Below are positions 20,052-29,059 of a stretch of 36,316 nucleotides of DNA, piece after piece. Both the position numbers and the translations under genes were made by a program. Position 1 is the first letter of the stretch. Every line of letters starts with the position of its first letter. The notes beneath the pieces are model-generated. The model was given only the letters and a program-made list of their open reading frames with translations, was not told where the DNA came from and ran no database searches. This DNA comes from Pasteurellaceae bacterium (GTDB lineage: Bacteria; Pseudomonadota; Gammaproteobacteria; Enterobacterales; Pasteurellaceae), in the NCBI GenBank assembly GCA_030528525.1, contig JAUMYT010000019.1, forward strand, positions 1 through 36,316, in the 5' to 3' direction.

Positions 20052-21071
20052 TTAAGCGACTTTCACAATCCAGCCTTCAGGGGCTTCAATATCGCCAAAC
20101 TGAATGCCAACCAACTCATCATATAAGCGTTTGGTCACAGGACCGACTTCCGTTTCCGAATAGAAAACGTGGAAATTGTCGCCATATTGAATCCCACCGA
20201 TTGGCGTAATCACGGCAGCTGTGCCACAAGCCCCCGCTTCGACAAATTGATCGAGCTTATCCACATACACATCGCTTTCAATCGCTTCCAAGCCTAAGCG
20301 AGTTTTGGCTAAATGGAGCAGGGAGTATTTGGTAATACTTGGCAAAATAGACGGCGAATCGGGCGTGATGAATTTGTTGTCTTTGGTAATCCCAAAGAAG
20401 TTTGCCGAGCCGACTTCTTCGATTTTGGTGTGGGTTTTCGGGTCGAGATAGATACAGTCAGCGAAGTTTTTCTCTTTGGCTAATTTACCAGGGTAAAGAC
20501 TTGCCGCATAGTTACCGCCGACTTTGGCAGCTCCTGTGCCTGCGGGTGCTGCACGATCATATTCAGACACCAAGAAATTAGACGGAGCCAGTCCTCCTTT
20601 GAAATAAGCACCTACTGGGCAACAGAATACGCTGAAAATAAACTCAGGAGCAGGGCGAACACCGATATTTTCGCCCACACCAATCACAAACGGACGCAAA
20701 TAGAGCGTAGCCCCTGTGCCGTAAGGGGCGAGCCATTCATCGTTGGCTTTAACCACTTCTTTACAGGCACGAATAAACAGTTCCGTAGGGACTTCAGGCA
20801 TCAGTAAACGGCTACAACTGCGTTGCAAGCGAGCGGCATTTTGGTCTGGGCGGAATAAATTGACTGAGCCGTCTTTGCAACGGTAGGCTTTTAAGCCTTC
20901 AAAGCATTGTTGTCCGTAGTGCAAGGCGGTAGAACCTTCGTGAATATGGAGCGTGTTATCGGTGGTCAGTTCGCCTTCGTCCCATTTGCCGTCTTTCCAG
21001 CGAGCAATGAAACGAAAATCGGTTTTGATATAAGAGAACCCGAGGTTCTGCCAGTCTAAATCTTTTGCCAT
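20052..21071 (-). CDS. ilvE: Branched-chain amino acid aminotransferase
   Basis: A 339-residue fold-type IV PLP enzyme of the eukaryote-like BCAT class (longer than the roughly 309-residue E. coli IlvE). The PLP lysine is K183 in [14 protein letters not shown]. Other class marks are [25 protein letters not shown] and the segment [10 protein letters not shown]. It makes leucine, isoleucine and valine from their 2-oxo acids. AAAAGGAAC precedes the start. A 465-bp region upstream holds the GcvB RNA gene, read in the same direction and closed by its own terminator. Confidence 0.93.
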   Translation of the reverse strand: MAKDLDWQNLGFSYIKTDFRFIARWKDGKWDEGELTTDNTLHIHEGSTALHYGQQCFEGLKAYRCKDGSVNLFRPDQNAARLQRSCSRLLMPEVPTELFIRACKEVVKANDEWLAPYGTGATLYLRPFVIGVGENIGVRPAPEFIFSVFCCPVGAYFKGGLAPSNFLVSEYDRAAPAGTGAAKVGGNYAASLYPGKLAKEKNFADCIYLDPKTHTKIEEVGSANFFGITKDNKFITPDSPSILPSITKYSLLHLAKTRLGLEAIESDVYVDKLDQFVEAGACGTAAVITPIGGIQYGDNFHVFYSETEVGPVTKRLYDELVGIQFGDIEAPEGWIVKVA

Positions 21072-21239
21072 TGTTGTGTTCCTTTTTAATAAATAATGAA
21101 TCGAAATTTACACTATTCTCAGGCGACTTGAAAAGTAAAAAGTGTGAAGAATTCAGCAAAAGCACGGAAAAAATGGGGTTTTCTGTGTGAAAGACTGGCG
21201 ATGCTCGCACATTCTGCTAAAATGGCAAAAATTTTGCAT

Positions 21240-21428
21240 AAAAAAACCGCCCAAAGTGGGCGGTGTTAAACCAAATCGGTTAAAAATATACAGGAAGTGA
21301 AACGAGTAATGCAGGACATTACTCTAGTCTAGTTACCTAGACCAATATGCAAACACAACATCATACTTAAAATTCAAAATAGCAAATAATGTAAACATTA
21401 TTTGCTATCACTATCCATCTAAGTACGG
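21240..21428 (-). ncRNA. gcvB: GcvB small regulatory RNA
   Basis: The divergent neighbour of gcvA, about 189 nt. Reading the - strand it has the GcvB signatures: the GU-rich seed region R1, GATGTTGTGTTTGC then ATATTGGTCT (about 21339-21364); the second conserved block CACTTCCTGTA (about 21289-21299); and a terminator with stem ACCGCCCA / TGGGCGGT and a run of seven U. Hairpins lie between these: AGCAAATAATG / CATTATTTGCT (21381-21406), GTCTAG / CTAGAC and GAGTAATG / CATTACTC (21304-21324). In enterobacteria GcvB, with Hfq, represses many amino-acid and peptide transport mRNAs. The 5' end is estimated from the promoter. Confidence 0.88.
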
Positions 21429-21433
21429 TGCGA

Positions 21434-21462
21434 ATTTTAGAGAAGTTTGACCAGTTCAACAA
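21434..21462 (-). promoter_or_regulatory. Promoter of gcvB
   Basis: On the - strand, -35 TTGTTG (21457-21462), 17-base spacer, -10 TAAAAT (21434-21439). Transcription would begin near 21428. GcvA is expected to act in this intergenic region. Confidence 0.65.
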
Positions 21463-21536
21463 GCGAGATTTTTTTATTTTATTTATAAAAAAAAATAATG
21501 TTTGCTGTTGGGCAATCACAATTAAAGCATATCACT

Positions 21537-22424
21537 ATGAATAATAAAAAACTCCCCCCACTGAATGCCTTAAAAGCCTTTGAATCGGCTGCTCGCCACT
21601 TAAATTTTACCAAAGCGGCAGAAGAGTTATTTGTGACTCAGGCTGCCGTTAGCCATCAAATAAAATTATTGGAAGACTTTTTATCTGTTCAACTTTTTCA
21701 TCGTCGTAATCGCTTATTAGAATTGACGGAATTAGGGCAACAATATTTTGAAGACATTCGTCCATTGCTTGAACAAATTGCTATTGCAACGGAACGTATT
21801 CGGTTAAAGAATCGTCGAGAAATTTTGACTATCAGTGTGCCGCAAACTTTTGGAATGCATTGGTTAGTGCCACGTTTGAATGATTTCCACCAAAAATTTC
21901 CTGAGATTGAGGTGCGAATTAAAGGCGTGGATCAAGATGAAGGGTTGCTTGGCAAAGAGATTGATGTGGCGATTTATTATGGTTCGGGCAATTGGCAGAA
22001 TGTACAGTCAGTACGTTTGACTGAATCGCCCTTGGTGATTTTAGCGTCCCCTAAATTTTTAGAAAAAAATCCGCTCGCTCAACCAGAAGATTTGATTGGT
22101 AAAACCTTATTGCACGTCTTTAGTCGCAATAAATGGAAACGAGTGGTAGAAAATTTCGGCTTAACACCGCAAATTGATGTGGACGAGATCGGCACAATGT
22201 TCAGCCATACTTTTATGGCATTACAAGCGGCAATGCATCAACAAGGCGTGGCGGTAGCGAATAAAATTGTAGCACAACAAGAGATTGATGAAGGCAATTT
22301 AGTTGAGCCTTTCCCCACGGGGCTGAACGATGAAAAGTCGTTCTATGTCGTTTATCCACCACAAATGGAAAATATCGAAAAAGTGCAACATTTTGTGGCG
22401 TGGATCACTGAAGAAATCAAATAA
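21537..22424 (+). CDS. gcvA: LysR-type regulator GcvA
   Basis: A 295-residue LysR-family activator. The N-terminal helix-turn-helix region (KLPPLNALKAFESAARHLNF, then TKAAEELFVTQAAVSHQIK) is nearly that of E. coli GcvA. The effector domain has HWLVPRL and FSHTFMALQAAMHQQGVA, also GcvA-like. GcvA controls the glycine-cleavage genes and activates gcvB. The ATG at 21537 gives the family N-terminus; the longer frame from 21498 is less likely. The divergent gcvB gene supports the name. It is closed by a terminator 7 bp downstream. Confidence 0.93.
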   Translation: MNNKKLPPLNALKAFESAARHLNFTKAAEELFVTQAAVSHQIKLLEDFLSVQLFHRRNRLLELTELGQQYFEDIRPLLEQIAIATERIRLKNRREILTISVPQTFGMHWLVPRLNDFHQKFPEIEVRIKGVDQDEGLLGKEIDVAIYYGSGNWQNVQSVRLTESPLVILASPKFLEKNPLAQPEDLIGKTLLHVFSRNKWKRVVENFGLTPQIDVDEIGTMFSHTFMALQAAMHQQGVAVANKIVAQQEIDEGNLVEPFPTGLNDEKSFYVVYPPQMENIEKVQHFVAWITEEIK

Positions 22425-22430
22425 TATTTT

Positions 22431-22470
22431 ACGCAAAGCATAATATACATTGCTTTGCGTTTGCTTTTTA
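22431..22470 (+). terminator. Terminator of gcvA
   Basis: A 10-bp stem ACGCAAAGCA / TGCTTTGCGT with a 10-base AT loop, followed by TTGCTTTTTA. A USS-like repeat (core 22491, - strand) follows at once. Confidence 0.82.
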
Positions 22471-22524
22471 CAAAAAGTCTCACGTTCTCTCCCCCTTGTT
22501 ATTTACGTTATTGAGAAAAACGCT

Positions 22525-22533
22525 TGGTATAAT
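22525..22533 (+). promoter_or_regulatory. Extended -10 promoter upstream of yjjG
   Basis: TGGTATAAT, a perfect extended -10 element. No strong -35 is seen. It leaves a leader of about 70 nt to yjjG. Confidence 0.5.
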
Positions 22534-22611
22534 AGTTTGGATTTCCTCTTTCGTTAAGGTTGGAAATGTTATATAAATCGTTCTCCCGTTAATGCTTTAC
22601 CTCAGAAAAAA

Positions 22612-23295
22612 ATGAAATATCAATGGATTTTATTTGACGCAGATGAAACACTCTTTTCATTCAACTCTTACCTTGGTTTACATACCATGCTAAAACGCTA
22701 TGGCATTCACTTTAGTCCAACCGATTATGAGGCATTTCAAGCGGTGAATAAACCGCTTTGGGTCGCCTATCAAAACAAAGAAATTCAAGCCGAAGATTTA
22801 CAACGCATTCGATTTGAAAAATTAGCCCATCAAACAGGGCAGGATCCATTAGCATTAAACCTTGAATTGATGCAAGAAATGGCTACACTCAGTTTACCTT
22901 TAGACAATGTCATTGAAATGCTTAAGGCATTACATGGCAAGGTTAGAATGGCAATTATCACTAATGGGTTTAATGCATTACAGCACAAACGTTTAGTGCA
23001 TACTCAAACCGAACCGTACTTTGAGTTTTTAACTGTCTCTGAAAAAATCGGTGCTGCAAAGCCCGATCCCATGATTTTCAATGCCGCATTTCAGGAAATG
23101 GAAAAATGTGGTGAATTAGATAAAAAACGCATCCTTATGGTGGGAGATACGCTGGCCTCTGATGTACTAGGCGGTAATCAAGTCGGTATTGATACCTGCT
23201 GGTTTAATCCTCACCGCCATCCCAATACTAGCAATATCCGACCGACCTATGAAATTCAATCTATTTTGGAACTCATCGCCATTGCAAGGGGGTGA
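22612..23295 (+). CDS. yjjG: HAD-family nucleotidase YjjG (dUMP phosphatase)
   Basis: A 227-residue haloacid-dehalogenase-superfamily phosphatase. The nucleophile motif FDADETLF has Asp9 and Asp11, motif II is IITNGF, the lysine is in AAKPDP, and the last motif is MVGDTLASDV. YjjG of E. coli is a house-cleaning 5'-nucleotidase for dUMP, dTMP and non-canonical pyrimidine nucleotides. The final codons and stop (Ala-Arg-Gly-TGA) come from a USS-like repeat GCAAGGGGGTGA, as in leuB. cysB follows 46 bp later. Confidence 0.9.
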   Translation: MKYQWILFDADETLFSFNSYLGLHTMLKRYGIHFSPTDYEAFQAVNKPLWVAYQNKEIQAEDLQRIRFEKLAHQTGQDPLALNLELMQEMATLSLPLDNVIEMLKALHGKVRMAIITNGFNALQHKRLVHTQTEPYFEFLTVSEKIGAAKPDPMIFNAAFQEMEKCGELDKKRILMVGDTLASDVLGGNQVGIDTCWFNPHRHPNTSNIRPTYEIQSILELIAIARG

Positions 23296-23341
23296 GAAAA
23301 GTAGGCATTTTACTAAATCAGAATGACATGAAAGAGAAATT

Positions 23342-24325
23342 ATGAAATTGCAACAATTACGTTATCTCGTTGAGATCGTCGATCAAAATCTTAATATTAC
23401 TGAAGCTGCGAACAGCCTTTATACCTCACAACCAGGTATCAGTAAACAAGTCCGCTTACTAGAAAGTGAACTCGGCGTAAATATTTTTGAGCGAAATGGT
23501 AAGCACATCAAGGGATTAACACCTACTGGGGAGAAAATCGTATCTACTGCTCGTGAATTATTGGTGAAAGCAAAAAGTATTAAAGCGATTGCTGAAGAAC
23601 AGACCAGTCCCAACAAAGGGGTGCTGCGTATAGCGACCACTAACACCCAAGCACGCTATATGTTGCCGACTGTGATTGAAAAATTTAAAGCAAAGTATCC
23701 CGATGTGAGCTTGCATCTGCATCAAGGTTCACCCAATCAAATTTATGATGCATTATTAGCTGGCGAAGTCGATTTCGCCATCACCACGGAAGCACAATAC
23801 CTGTTTGAAAATGCCATTCTATTGCCCTGCTATTTTTGGAATCGCTCTGTCATCACGCCACCAAATCACCCGCTAGTGGCATTTGTGCAACAAAATCAGA
23901 AATTGACGGTCGAAGAGCTCAGTAAATATGATTTGATTACCTATACTTTTGGCTTTACTGGACGTTCTGATTTAGATCATGCCTTTAATAAGGTTGGAAA
24001 ATTACCGAATATCGTATTTACGGCTACTGATGCTGATGTCATCAAAACCTATGTACGTCTTGGGCTAGGCGTGGGAATCATGGCCTCAATGGCCTATACC
24101 CCACAAGATCACGACCTCGTTAAAATTGATGCCAGCCATCTTTTTCAACCCAGTATGACGCAAATTGCTTTCAAACGAGGTACATTCTTACGTAATTATA
24201 TGTATGATTTTATTCGTTTTTTCTCCCCTCATTTAACAAGAATGAAAGTCGAAGAAGCTGAACAATTACGAAATAACAGTGCTATTTTGCGTTTATTTGA
24301 ACAGACTACACTAGAGGAAAAATAA
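23342..24325 (+). CDS. cysB: LysR-type regulator CysB
   Basis: A 327-residue LysR activator of sulfur assimilation and cysteine synthesis. The N-terminal helix-turn-helix (MKLQQLRYLVEIVDQNLNIT, then YTSQPGISKQVRLLE) and effector-domain segments TTNTQARYMLP, LHLHQGSPNQI, ITYTFGFTGRSDLD and TATDADVIKTYVRLGLGVGI match CysB almost word for word. The inducer in the family is N-acetylserine or O-acetylserine. AGAGAAATT precedes the start. The stop overlaps the next gene's ATG (TAATG), so the two are co-translated. Confidence 0.95.
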   Translation: MKLQQLRYLVEIVDQNLNITEAANSLYTSQPGISKQVRLLESELGVNIFERNGKHIKGLTPTGEKIVSTARELLVKAKSIKAIAEEQTSPNKGVLRIATTNTQARYMLPTVIEKFKAKYPDVSLHLHQGSPNQIYDALLAGEVDFAITTEAQYLFENAILLPCYFWNRSVITPPNHPLVAFVQQNQKLTVEELSKYDLITYTFGFTGRSDLDHAFNKVGKLPNIVFTATDADVIKTYVRLGLGVGIMASMAYTPQDHDLVKIDASHLFQPSMTQIAFKRGTFLRNYMYDFIRFFSPHLTRMKVEEAEQLRNNSAILRLFEQTTLEEK

Positions 24326-24966
24326 TGAAACACTTCTCAAATTGGGTTCTTACCCTACTATGCTGTCTGAGTATTCCTTACAATGCTATCGCAGAAGAAT
24401 TTAAACTGAAATATCGCACCAATTATTTGATGCCTGCCTATGTAAATTTTAAAAATGATGGAACACAATACGCTATTGAAGCGAGAATCAATGTGCCACT
24501 TTATAATATCCTGTTTCGAGCTAAAGGTATTGAAAAAGATCAGCAATTTCATTTACTTAGCTACCGAGACTATCGCAATAAAAAAACCTATGCCGTGGCT
24601 GAACTTGACAATCAACGCATTCAATACGGCAAAGCCAAAGAAACATTAAAAACGGAGCTACTTACCTTGCCGACTTTCGATCTGTTCAGTTTAGCCTTTC
24701 AATTAAGCTATTACGACAAACTACCCAAAGACTTCCAAACAACCAACGGCAAGAAGTTGTATCCTGCACACGATGTGCATTTAACTCAAAGCATAAAGCA
24801 GCTCAAAATCCATCAACAAGAAGTTCGTGAAATCACTTACCAATTTAAAACAGGTGATAAATACATTACGGTGAAAAAATGGGCAGGAGAGCGTTTCCCT
24901 CGCTATATTGCTTATAACCGAGATGGCGATAATTACGAGCTGACCTTTGATCGCTTCGAACAGTAA
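24325..24966 (+). CDS. Exported protein of unknown function (DUF3108-like)
   Basis: A 213-residue protein with a signal peptide cleaved after about residue 23 (YNAIA). The mature protein is rich in alternating hydrophobic and polar beta-strand-like segments (FKLKYRTNYLMPAYV, ITYQFKTGDKYITVKKW). Length and general look suggest the DUF3108 group of periplasmic proteins, but this is a judgement by eye. Its ATG overlaps the cysB stop, so it is co-expressed with that regulator. It converges with truA 19 bp away; no good terminator is seen between them. Confidence 0.75.
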   Translation: MKHFSNWVLTLLCCLSIPYNAIAEEFKLKYRTNYLMPAYVNFKNDGTQYAIEARINVPLYNILFRAKGIEKDQQFHLLSYRDYRNKKTYAVAELDNQRIQYGKAKETLKTELLTLPTFDLFSLAFQLSYYDKLPKDFQTTNGKKLYPAHDVHLTQSIKQLKIHQQEVREITYQFKTGDKYITVKKWAGERFPRYIAYNRDGDNYELTFDRFEQ

Positions 24967-24985
24967 CCAAGAATTACGCTTTAAC

Positions 24986-25768
24986 TTAGGCTAAGAACAA
25001 CGGGCCCAACTTACCTTTCGGTAAATTAAAATGGGCAGGATAGCTCACATCCACCAAATACAGCCCTTCCGCCTTGGCAGTTGGAGCGGCTTGGGTTCTG
25101 TCTTTTTGAGCGAGAAGCCACGAAATCCACTCCACAGGCTGCTTGCCCTGCCCCACTTCAATTAGACTGCCAACAATATTTCTCACCATATGATGAACAA
25201 AGGCATTCGCTTGAATATCCACCACAATATAATCCCCTTGGCGTGTAACATTTAGATGATGCACATTTCGCCACGGCGTATGCGATTGGCATTGTGCTGC
25301 CCGAAATGAGCTGAAATCATTTTCGCCTAGCAAAAACTGCCCCGCTTGGTGCATTTTTTCGGCATCGAGCGAATGATAATAATGGGACACACCAAAGGGC
25401 AAAATCGCAGGGCGAAGTTTGTGGTTATAGATAATGTAGCGATAACGGCGAGCGGTGGCACTAAATCGGGCGTGAAAATCGTCTGGCACGTCTACTGCCC
25501 ATTTCACCGCAATATCAGGCGGTAAATTGGCATTCGTGCCGAAGCACCAACTTTGCAACGGGCGTTTGACTTCGGTTTCAAAATGCACCACTTGCCCTGT
25601 GCCGTGCACGCCTGCATCTGTGCGACCTGCACAAAACACTTCAATCGGCGAATTGGCGATTTTCGACAAGGCTTCTTCTAATTTCTGTTGCACGGAATCG
25701 ACATTCTGTTGGCGTTGCCACCCAAAATATCGGTTGCCGTCGTATTCAATGCCTAGGGCGATTTTCAT
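24986..25768 (-). CDS. truA: tRNA pseudouridine synthase A
   Basis: A 260-residue pseudouridine synthase that modifies positions 38-40 of the tRNA anticodon arm. The catalytic aspartate is D51 in [13 protein letters not shown]. Other family segments are [38 protein letters not shown] and [14 protein letters not shown]. The start at 25768 gives the usual [11 protein letters not shown] start; the longer open frame to 25852 is only the palindromic element upstream read in frame. Confidence 0.95.
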   Translation of the reverse strand: MKIALGIEYDGNRYFGWQRQQNVDSVQQKLEEALSKIANSPIEVFCAGRTDAGVHGTGQVVHFETEVKRPLQSWCFGTNANLPPDIAVKWAVDVPDDFHARFSATARRYRYIIYNHKLRPAILPFGVSHYYHSLDAEKMHQAGQFLLGENDFSSFRAAQCQSHTPWRNVHHLNVTRQGDYIVVDIQANAFVHHMVRNIVGSLIEVGQGKQPVEWISWLLAQKDRTQAAPTAKAEGLYLVDVSYPAHFNLPKGKLGPLFLA

Positions 25769-25795
25769 TTTGCAGATTTTTCCTAAATCTAGGTA

Positions 25796-25940
25796 ATTCT
25801 GCCCCCGCTTGCGGGGGAAGTACCCTGCGAAGCAGGGGGTAGGGGGCGACAACGGGTGCTGAATCTATACCATTTTTTGCAAAATTGCCCCCTTCGGTTT
25901 CGCTTTGCTCAACCACTTCCCCCGCAAGCGGGGGCAGAAT
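25796..25940. repeat. 145-bp palindromic element, copy A
   Basis: The ends are a perfect 26-bp inverted repeat (25796-25821 and 25915-25940) that is itself palindromic: ATTCTG then CCCCCGCTTGCGGGGG then AAGT. Inside are a hairpin ACCCTGC / GCAGGGG and a second inverted pair TAGGGGGC / GCCCCCTT. It fills the truA-folE gap. A 148-bp relative with identical ends lies at 36039-36186, and a lone right end at 29060-29085. It has no coding capacity, and no clear target duplication was found. It may be a MITE-like or REP/BIME-like element. Confidence 0.85.
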
Positions 25941-25946
25941 AGAACT

Positions 25947-26603
25947 TTATTTATTCAACAATCCCAAAAACTCTTTGCGAGTTTCACGGTCTTGCAAGAA
26001 CACGCCACCAAAGGCTGAGGTGATAGTTTGGCTGTTGGTGTCTTTCACGCCACGGCATTTGACGCAGAAGTGGGTGGCTTTCACATACACCGCCACATCT
26101 TCCGTTTCTAAAATGGTTTGGAAAGCGGTTAAAATCTGCTCAGTAAAACGCTCTTGCACTTGCGGACGTTGGGCGAAAAATTGCACTACACGGTTGATTT
26201 TCGACAGTCCAATCACCCAATCTTTCGGGTAATACGCCACGGCGACCTTGCCATCAATGGTGACAAAATGGTGTTCGCAGGTGCTGGTGAGCGTGATGTC
26301 GTCCACCAACACCATTTCGCTCACTTTCATCCGATTCTTGATTTTGGTAATTTTCGGGAAGGTTTGATAATCCAAGCCACTAAACAGCTCATCGACATAC
26401 ATTTTGGCTAGGCGATGTGGCGTTTCTTCAAGGCTGTCGTCACGCAAATCTAAACCGAGCAACTCCAACACCGAACGCATATGTTGTTGAATTTCGGCTC
26501 GGCGGCTGTCTTTATCTTTTGTATGTTCAACCGTTGGGGTTTCAATGCCTTTAGCAAGCAGTGCTTGACGCACACTTTCGGCTTCAGGGGAGAGAATACT
26601 CAT
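25947..26603 (-). CDS. folE: GTP cyclohydrolase I
   Basis: A 218-residue enzyme that makes 7,8-dihydroneopterin triphosphate from GTP, the first step of folate synthesis. The zinc-binding [12 protein letters not shown] and CVKCRGVKD motifs are complete, as are [21 protein letters not shown] (in two parts) and the C-terminal TRKEFLGLL. The ATG at 26603 has AAAGGAC upstream and is preferred over 26642. The palindromic copy A lies directly downstream and may help end transcription. Confidence 0.95.
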   Translation of the reverse strand: MSILSPEAESVRQALLAKGIETPTVEHTKDKDSRRAEIQQHMRSVLELLGLDLRDDSLEETPHRLAKMYVDELFSGLDYQTFPKITKIKNRMKVSEMVLVDDITLTSTCEHHFVTIDGKVAVAYYPKDWVIGLSKINRVVQFFAQRPQVQERFTEQILTAFQTILETEDVAVYVKATHFCVKCRGVKDTNSQTITSAFGGVFLQDRETRKEFLGLLNK

Positions 26604-26649
26604 TAAATGTCCTTTCAAAAAATAAGGGCGAAATTCTATCAAATTACGT

Positions 26650-26679
26650 TAAAAATACAACGAGCAGAAAATCTGCTCG
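26650..26679 (-). terminator. Terminator after ratA-rnfH
   Basis: Stem CGAGCAGA / TCTGCTCG with a 3-base loop. On the - strand it is followed by TTGTATTTTT. It lies between the rnfH stop and the folE start. Confidence 0.75.
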
Positions 26680-26713
26680 CTTATTATAAATCTAGGACAT
26701 AGACAATATAAGT

Positions 26714-27010
26714 CTATTTCTTCTGCTGTTCTTCCGCTCGCTTGCGGCGAATTTCTTTTGGATCGGCAATCAGTGGACGGTAGATCTCAATCCGATCACC
26801 GTGTTCCACCAAATCGGTCAATTTTGCAGGGCGGCTGAAAATGCCGATCTTGTTCTCTCGCAGATCGATTTCCGTATATTTTTCCAGCACTCCCGATTGC
26901 AAAATCACATTCTGAATCGTCATTGGCGAATCCAAATAAACCTTCTTCAAAAAATACTTTTCGGGGTAGGCATACGCCACTTCCACCACGATTTTTTCTG
27001 CTTCAGACAC
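26714..27010 (-). CDS. rnfH: RnfH family ubiquitin-like protein (RatB)
   Basis: A 98-residue beta-grasp protein of the RnfH/UPF0125 family. Family segments are [36 protein letters not shown] and [19 protein letters not shown]. The start is taken as the GTG at 27010 ([11 protein letters not shown]), with GGAG 7 bases upstream and a family-like N-terminus. It overlaps the end of ratA by 8 bp, the usual ratA-ratB layout. Its exact function is not settled. Confidence 0.88.
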   Translation of the reverse strand: MSEAEKIVVEVAYAYPEKYFLKKVYLDSPMTIQNVILQSGVLEKYTEIDLRENKIGIFSRPAKLTDLVEHGDRIEIYRPLIADPKEIRRKRAEEQQKK

Positions 27011-27437
27011 CGTAAATCTCCTTCGCTCGTTGCTTGAACGCATTGACCATTTTCAGCGTCAGCTCATTGAAAATCTTGCCAAAGACCATCGCCACCATTG
27101 CATTAGAAAACTCAAAGTCTAACTGCAACGCAATTTTGCAACTCTGCTCATCAAACGGCTGAAACGTCCACGCACCTTTCAAATAACGAAAAGGCCCATT
27201 CAACAGCTCCATCGTGATTTTTTCGTTGGGAATCATCGTGTTATGAGTGCTAAAACGCTGGCTGATGCCCAATTTTTGAATCACCAGCTCCGCATTCAGC
27301 TCATTGTCGCCAAGGCTCAGGGTTTTCGCCCCGACACAGCCCGACAAAAACTGCGGATACTGTTCATAATTATTGACCAGTTGATACATCTGCTCAGCAC
27401 TATACGGCACAAGTGCCGATTGATTGATTATTGGCAT
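27003..27437 (-). CDS. ratA: RatA / COQ10-like START-domain protein
   Basis: A 144-residue single START/SRPBCC-domain protein. Marks are [22 protein letters not shown] near the start, [14 protein letters not shown] in the middle and [21 protein letters not shown] at the end. E. coli RatA was described as a toxin blocking 70S ribosome assembly; the family also resembles ubiquinone-binding COQ10. It forms an overlapping pair with rnfH. In E. coli smpB is its divergent neighbour, while here fadI is. Confidence 0.9.
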   Translation of the reverse strand: MPIINQSALVPYSAEQMYQLVNNYEQYPQFLSGCVGAKTLSLGDNELNAELVIQKLGISQRFSTHNTMIPNEKITMELLNGPFRYLKGAWTFQPFDEQSCKIALQLDFEFSNAMVAMVFGKIFNELTLKMVNAFKQRAKEIYGV

Positions 27438-27643
27438 AGGATTTTTAGGTTAGAAAAAACGGTGTCATTCTAACATAAACGAAGACAAGGGGGTAAGTTA
27501 GCCTGCGTTTTTACTAATGATAAAATAATTTGTGAATTCCTATCACTCAAGACATCTCTTTTCCTTTTTTTGCAAAAAATGCCTAAGATCTGCCCCCTTG
27601 CGTGTTAGAATTCGCCCCATTTGTACTTGATGATAGGAATATT

Positions 27644-28948
27644 ATGGCAAGACAGCATCTTCTTAATCCGCAAGGGGAGCGAGTGGCAATAGTGGCAGGG
27701 CTTCGCACGCCCTTTGTGCAACGGGATTTAGGTTTTAAGTCGTCCTATGCCACCGATCTTGGCACAATGGTTACCAACGAGTTGTTAAGCCGTTTGGCGT
27801 TGGAACGTCAGCAAATTCAGCAGTTGGTGTTTGGGCAAGTGATTCAGCAACCTGACATTCCCAACCCTGCCCGTGAAATCGCCCTTGCCCTGAATATGCC
27901 CTATCTGCAAGCCTATACGTTGAGCAGTTCTTGCCTGTCTGGGTTACAGGCGTTGGTCAATGTGGCAGGCAGTATCGTGAGCGGGTCGATTTCTGCAGGG
28001 ATTGCAGGCGGCACCGATTCCATTTCCAACGCCCCGTTTAGCATTAGTCCACGTGTAATCTACAAGCTCAAAGCCATTTTAAAAGCCCCTACTTTAGATG
28101 AAAAATTCGAGCGTTTCCGCCAATTTTCGTGGCGAGATCTCAAGCCTCACGGTGTGAATCTGAAAGATTATATGACCCAACTTTCGGTGGCGGAAATTTC
28201 CGAGCAGATGGCACAGCAATATCATATCAGCCGTGCCGAGCAAGATGAATTTGCTCGCCATTCCAATCAAAAAGCCTTTGATGCGTGGAAATTGGGCTTG
28301 CTCAAAGAGGAAGTGATGCCGTCTTTCCCCCGCCCGTACAGCGAATTTGTGGTCTCCGATAGCTTAACGCCAGCCGCCACCCGTGCCAGTTACTACGAAA
28401 AACAGCCGACGATTGTCGCCAAAGATTACGCCACTGTCACCGAAGCGAATATGCCGAAACCTGCGGACGGTGCAGCCGCAGTGCTGTTAATGCGAGAGCA
28501 ACGAGCCAAAGATCTCGGTTTAACGCCGTTGGGCTATATTCGCAGTTATGCGATCACGGGTAACGACATTTGGCAAAATATGTTTATGGGGGCGACCGTT
28601 GCCAGCCATTTGACGTTAGAGCGAGCTAATGTCCGCTTGCAAGATATTGATTTTATTGATATTCACGAAACCTCCGCCAGCCAAATGTTAGTCAATATGC
28701 GTCTGTTTGAATCGGCAGAATTTGCAAAAAATCAACTCAATCGTACCGCTTGTATCGGGCAGATTGATTATCACAAACTCAACCATTTAGGCGGTTCGAT
28801 CGCCTTCGGCAACCCACGAGCCGCCACCAGCCTGCGGATTTTGGTTCAATCGCTGAATGCGTTGAAACGCAAAGGCGGCGGAATGTCGCTTGTGGCTTCC
28901 AGCGGACTTGGCGGCTTAGGGGCAGCGATGGTGTTGGAGAGTGAGTAA
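27644..28948 (+). CDS. fadI: FadI-like thiolase with altered active site
   Basis: A 434-residue protein that aligns along its length with E. coli FadI (436 residues), the 3-ketoacyl-CoA thiolase of anaerobic beta-oxidation. Examples are VAIVAGLRTPF, QLVFGQVIQ, AGIAGGTDS and GLGGLGAAMVLE. The nucleophile Cys97 is kept (SSSCLSG) and the DIHE motif keeps its histidine. The catalytic His of GHP is Asn390 (FGNPRAAT), and the second catalytic Cys is Ser420 (VASSGLGG). With both acid-base residues gone, normal thiolysis is unlikely, though the frame is undamaged. The ATG at 27644 has TAGGAA upstream. fadJ follows after a 163-bp repeat-filled gap. Confidence 0.85.
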   Translation: MARQHLLNPQGERVAIVAGLRTPFVQRDLGFKSSYATDLGTMVTNELLSRLALERQQIQQLVFGQVIQQPDIPNPAREIALALNMPYLQAYTLSSSCLSGLQALVNVAGSIVSGSISAGIAGGTDSISNAPFSISPRVIYKLKAILKAPTLDEKFERFRQFSWRDLKPHGVNLKDYMTQLSVAEISEQMAQQYHISRAEQDEFARHSNQKAFDAWKLGLLKEEVMPSFPRPYSEFVVSDSLTPAATRASYYEKQPTIVAKDYATVTEANMPKPADGAAAVLLMREQRAKDLGLTPLGYIRSYAITGNDIWQNMFMGATVASHLTLERANVRLQDIDFIDIHETSASQMLVNMRLFESAEFAKNQLNRTACIGQIDYHKLNHLGGSIAFGNPRAATSLRILVQSLNALKRKGGGMSLVASSGLGGLGAAMVLESE

Positions 28949-28987
28949 CGAATAAAATAATTCTGTCCTGCTTGTGGGAGAGCTTTT

Positions 28988-29049
28988 GTAGGGTGGGCTT
29001 TAGCCCACCATTACGATCTATTATTTTGATGGGCTGAAGCCCATCCTAC
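28988..29049. repeat. Nested hairpin repeat in the fadI-fadJ gap
   Basis: Two hairpins, GGTGGGCT / AGCCCACC (28992-29009) and GATGGGCT / AGCCCATC (29028-29045), lie inside short outer repeats GTAGG and CCTAC. It looks like the widespread GTAGGGTGGGCTTTAGCCCACC-type intergenic repeat. It may stabilise or attenuate the fadI-fadJ message. Confidence 0.75.
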
Positions 29050-29059
29050 TTACTCAATC

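Noticed and set aside
21240-21428. First read as a transcription attenuator with leader peptide (MMLCLHIG) for ilvE.
   Set aside because: The conserved GcvB seed and CACTTCCTGTA blocks, the terminator with U-run and the divergent gcvA explain the region better; the would-be peptide is not rich in Ile, Leu and Val.
24358-24649. Short frames on both strands over the gene after cysB.
   Set aside because: The 213-residue frame with signal peptide and overlap with cysB is the better explanation; the others are shadows.
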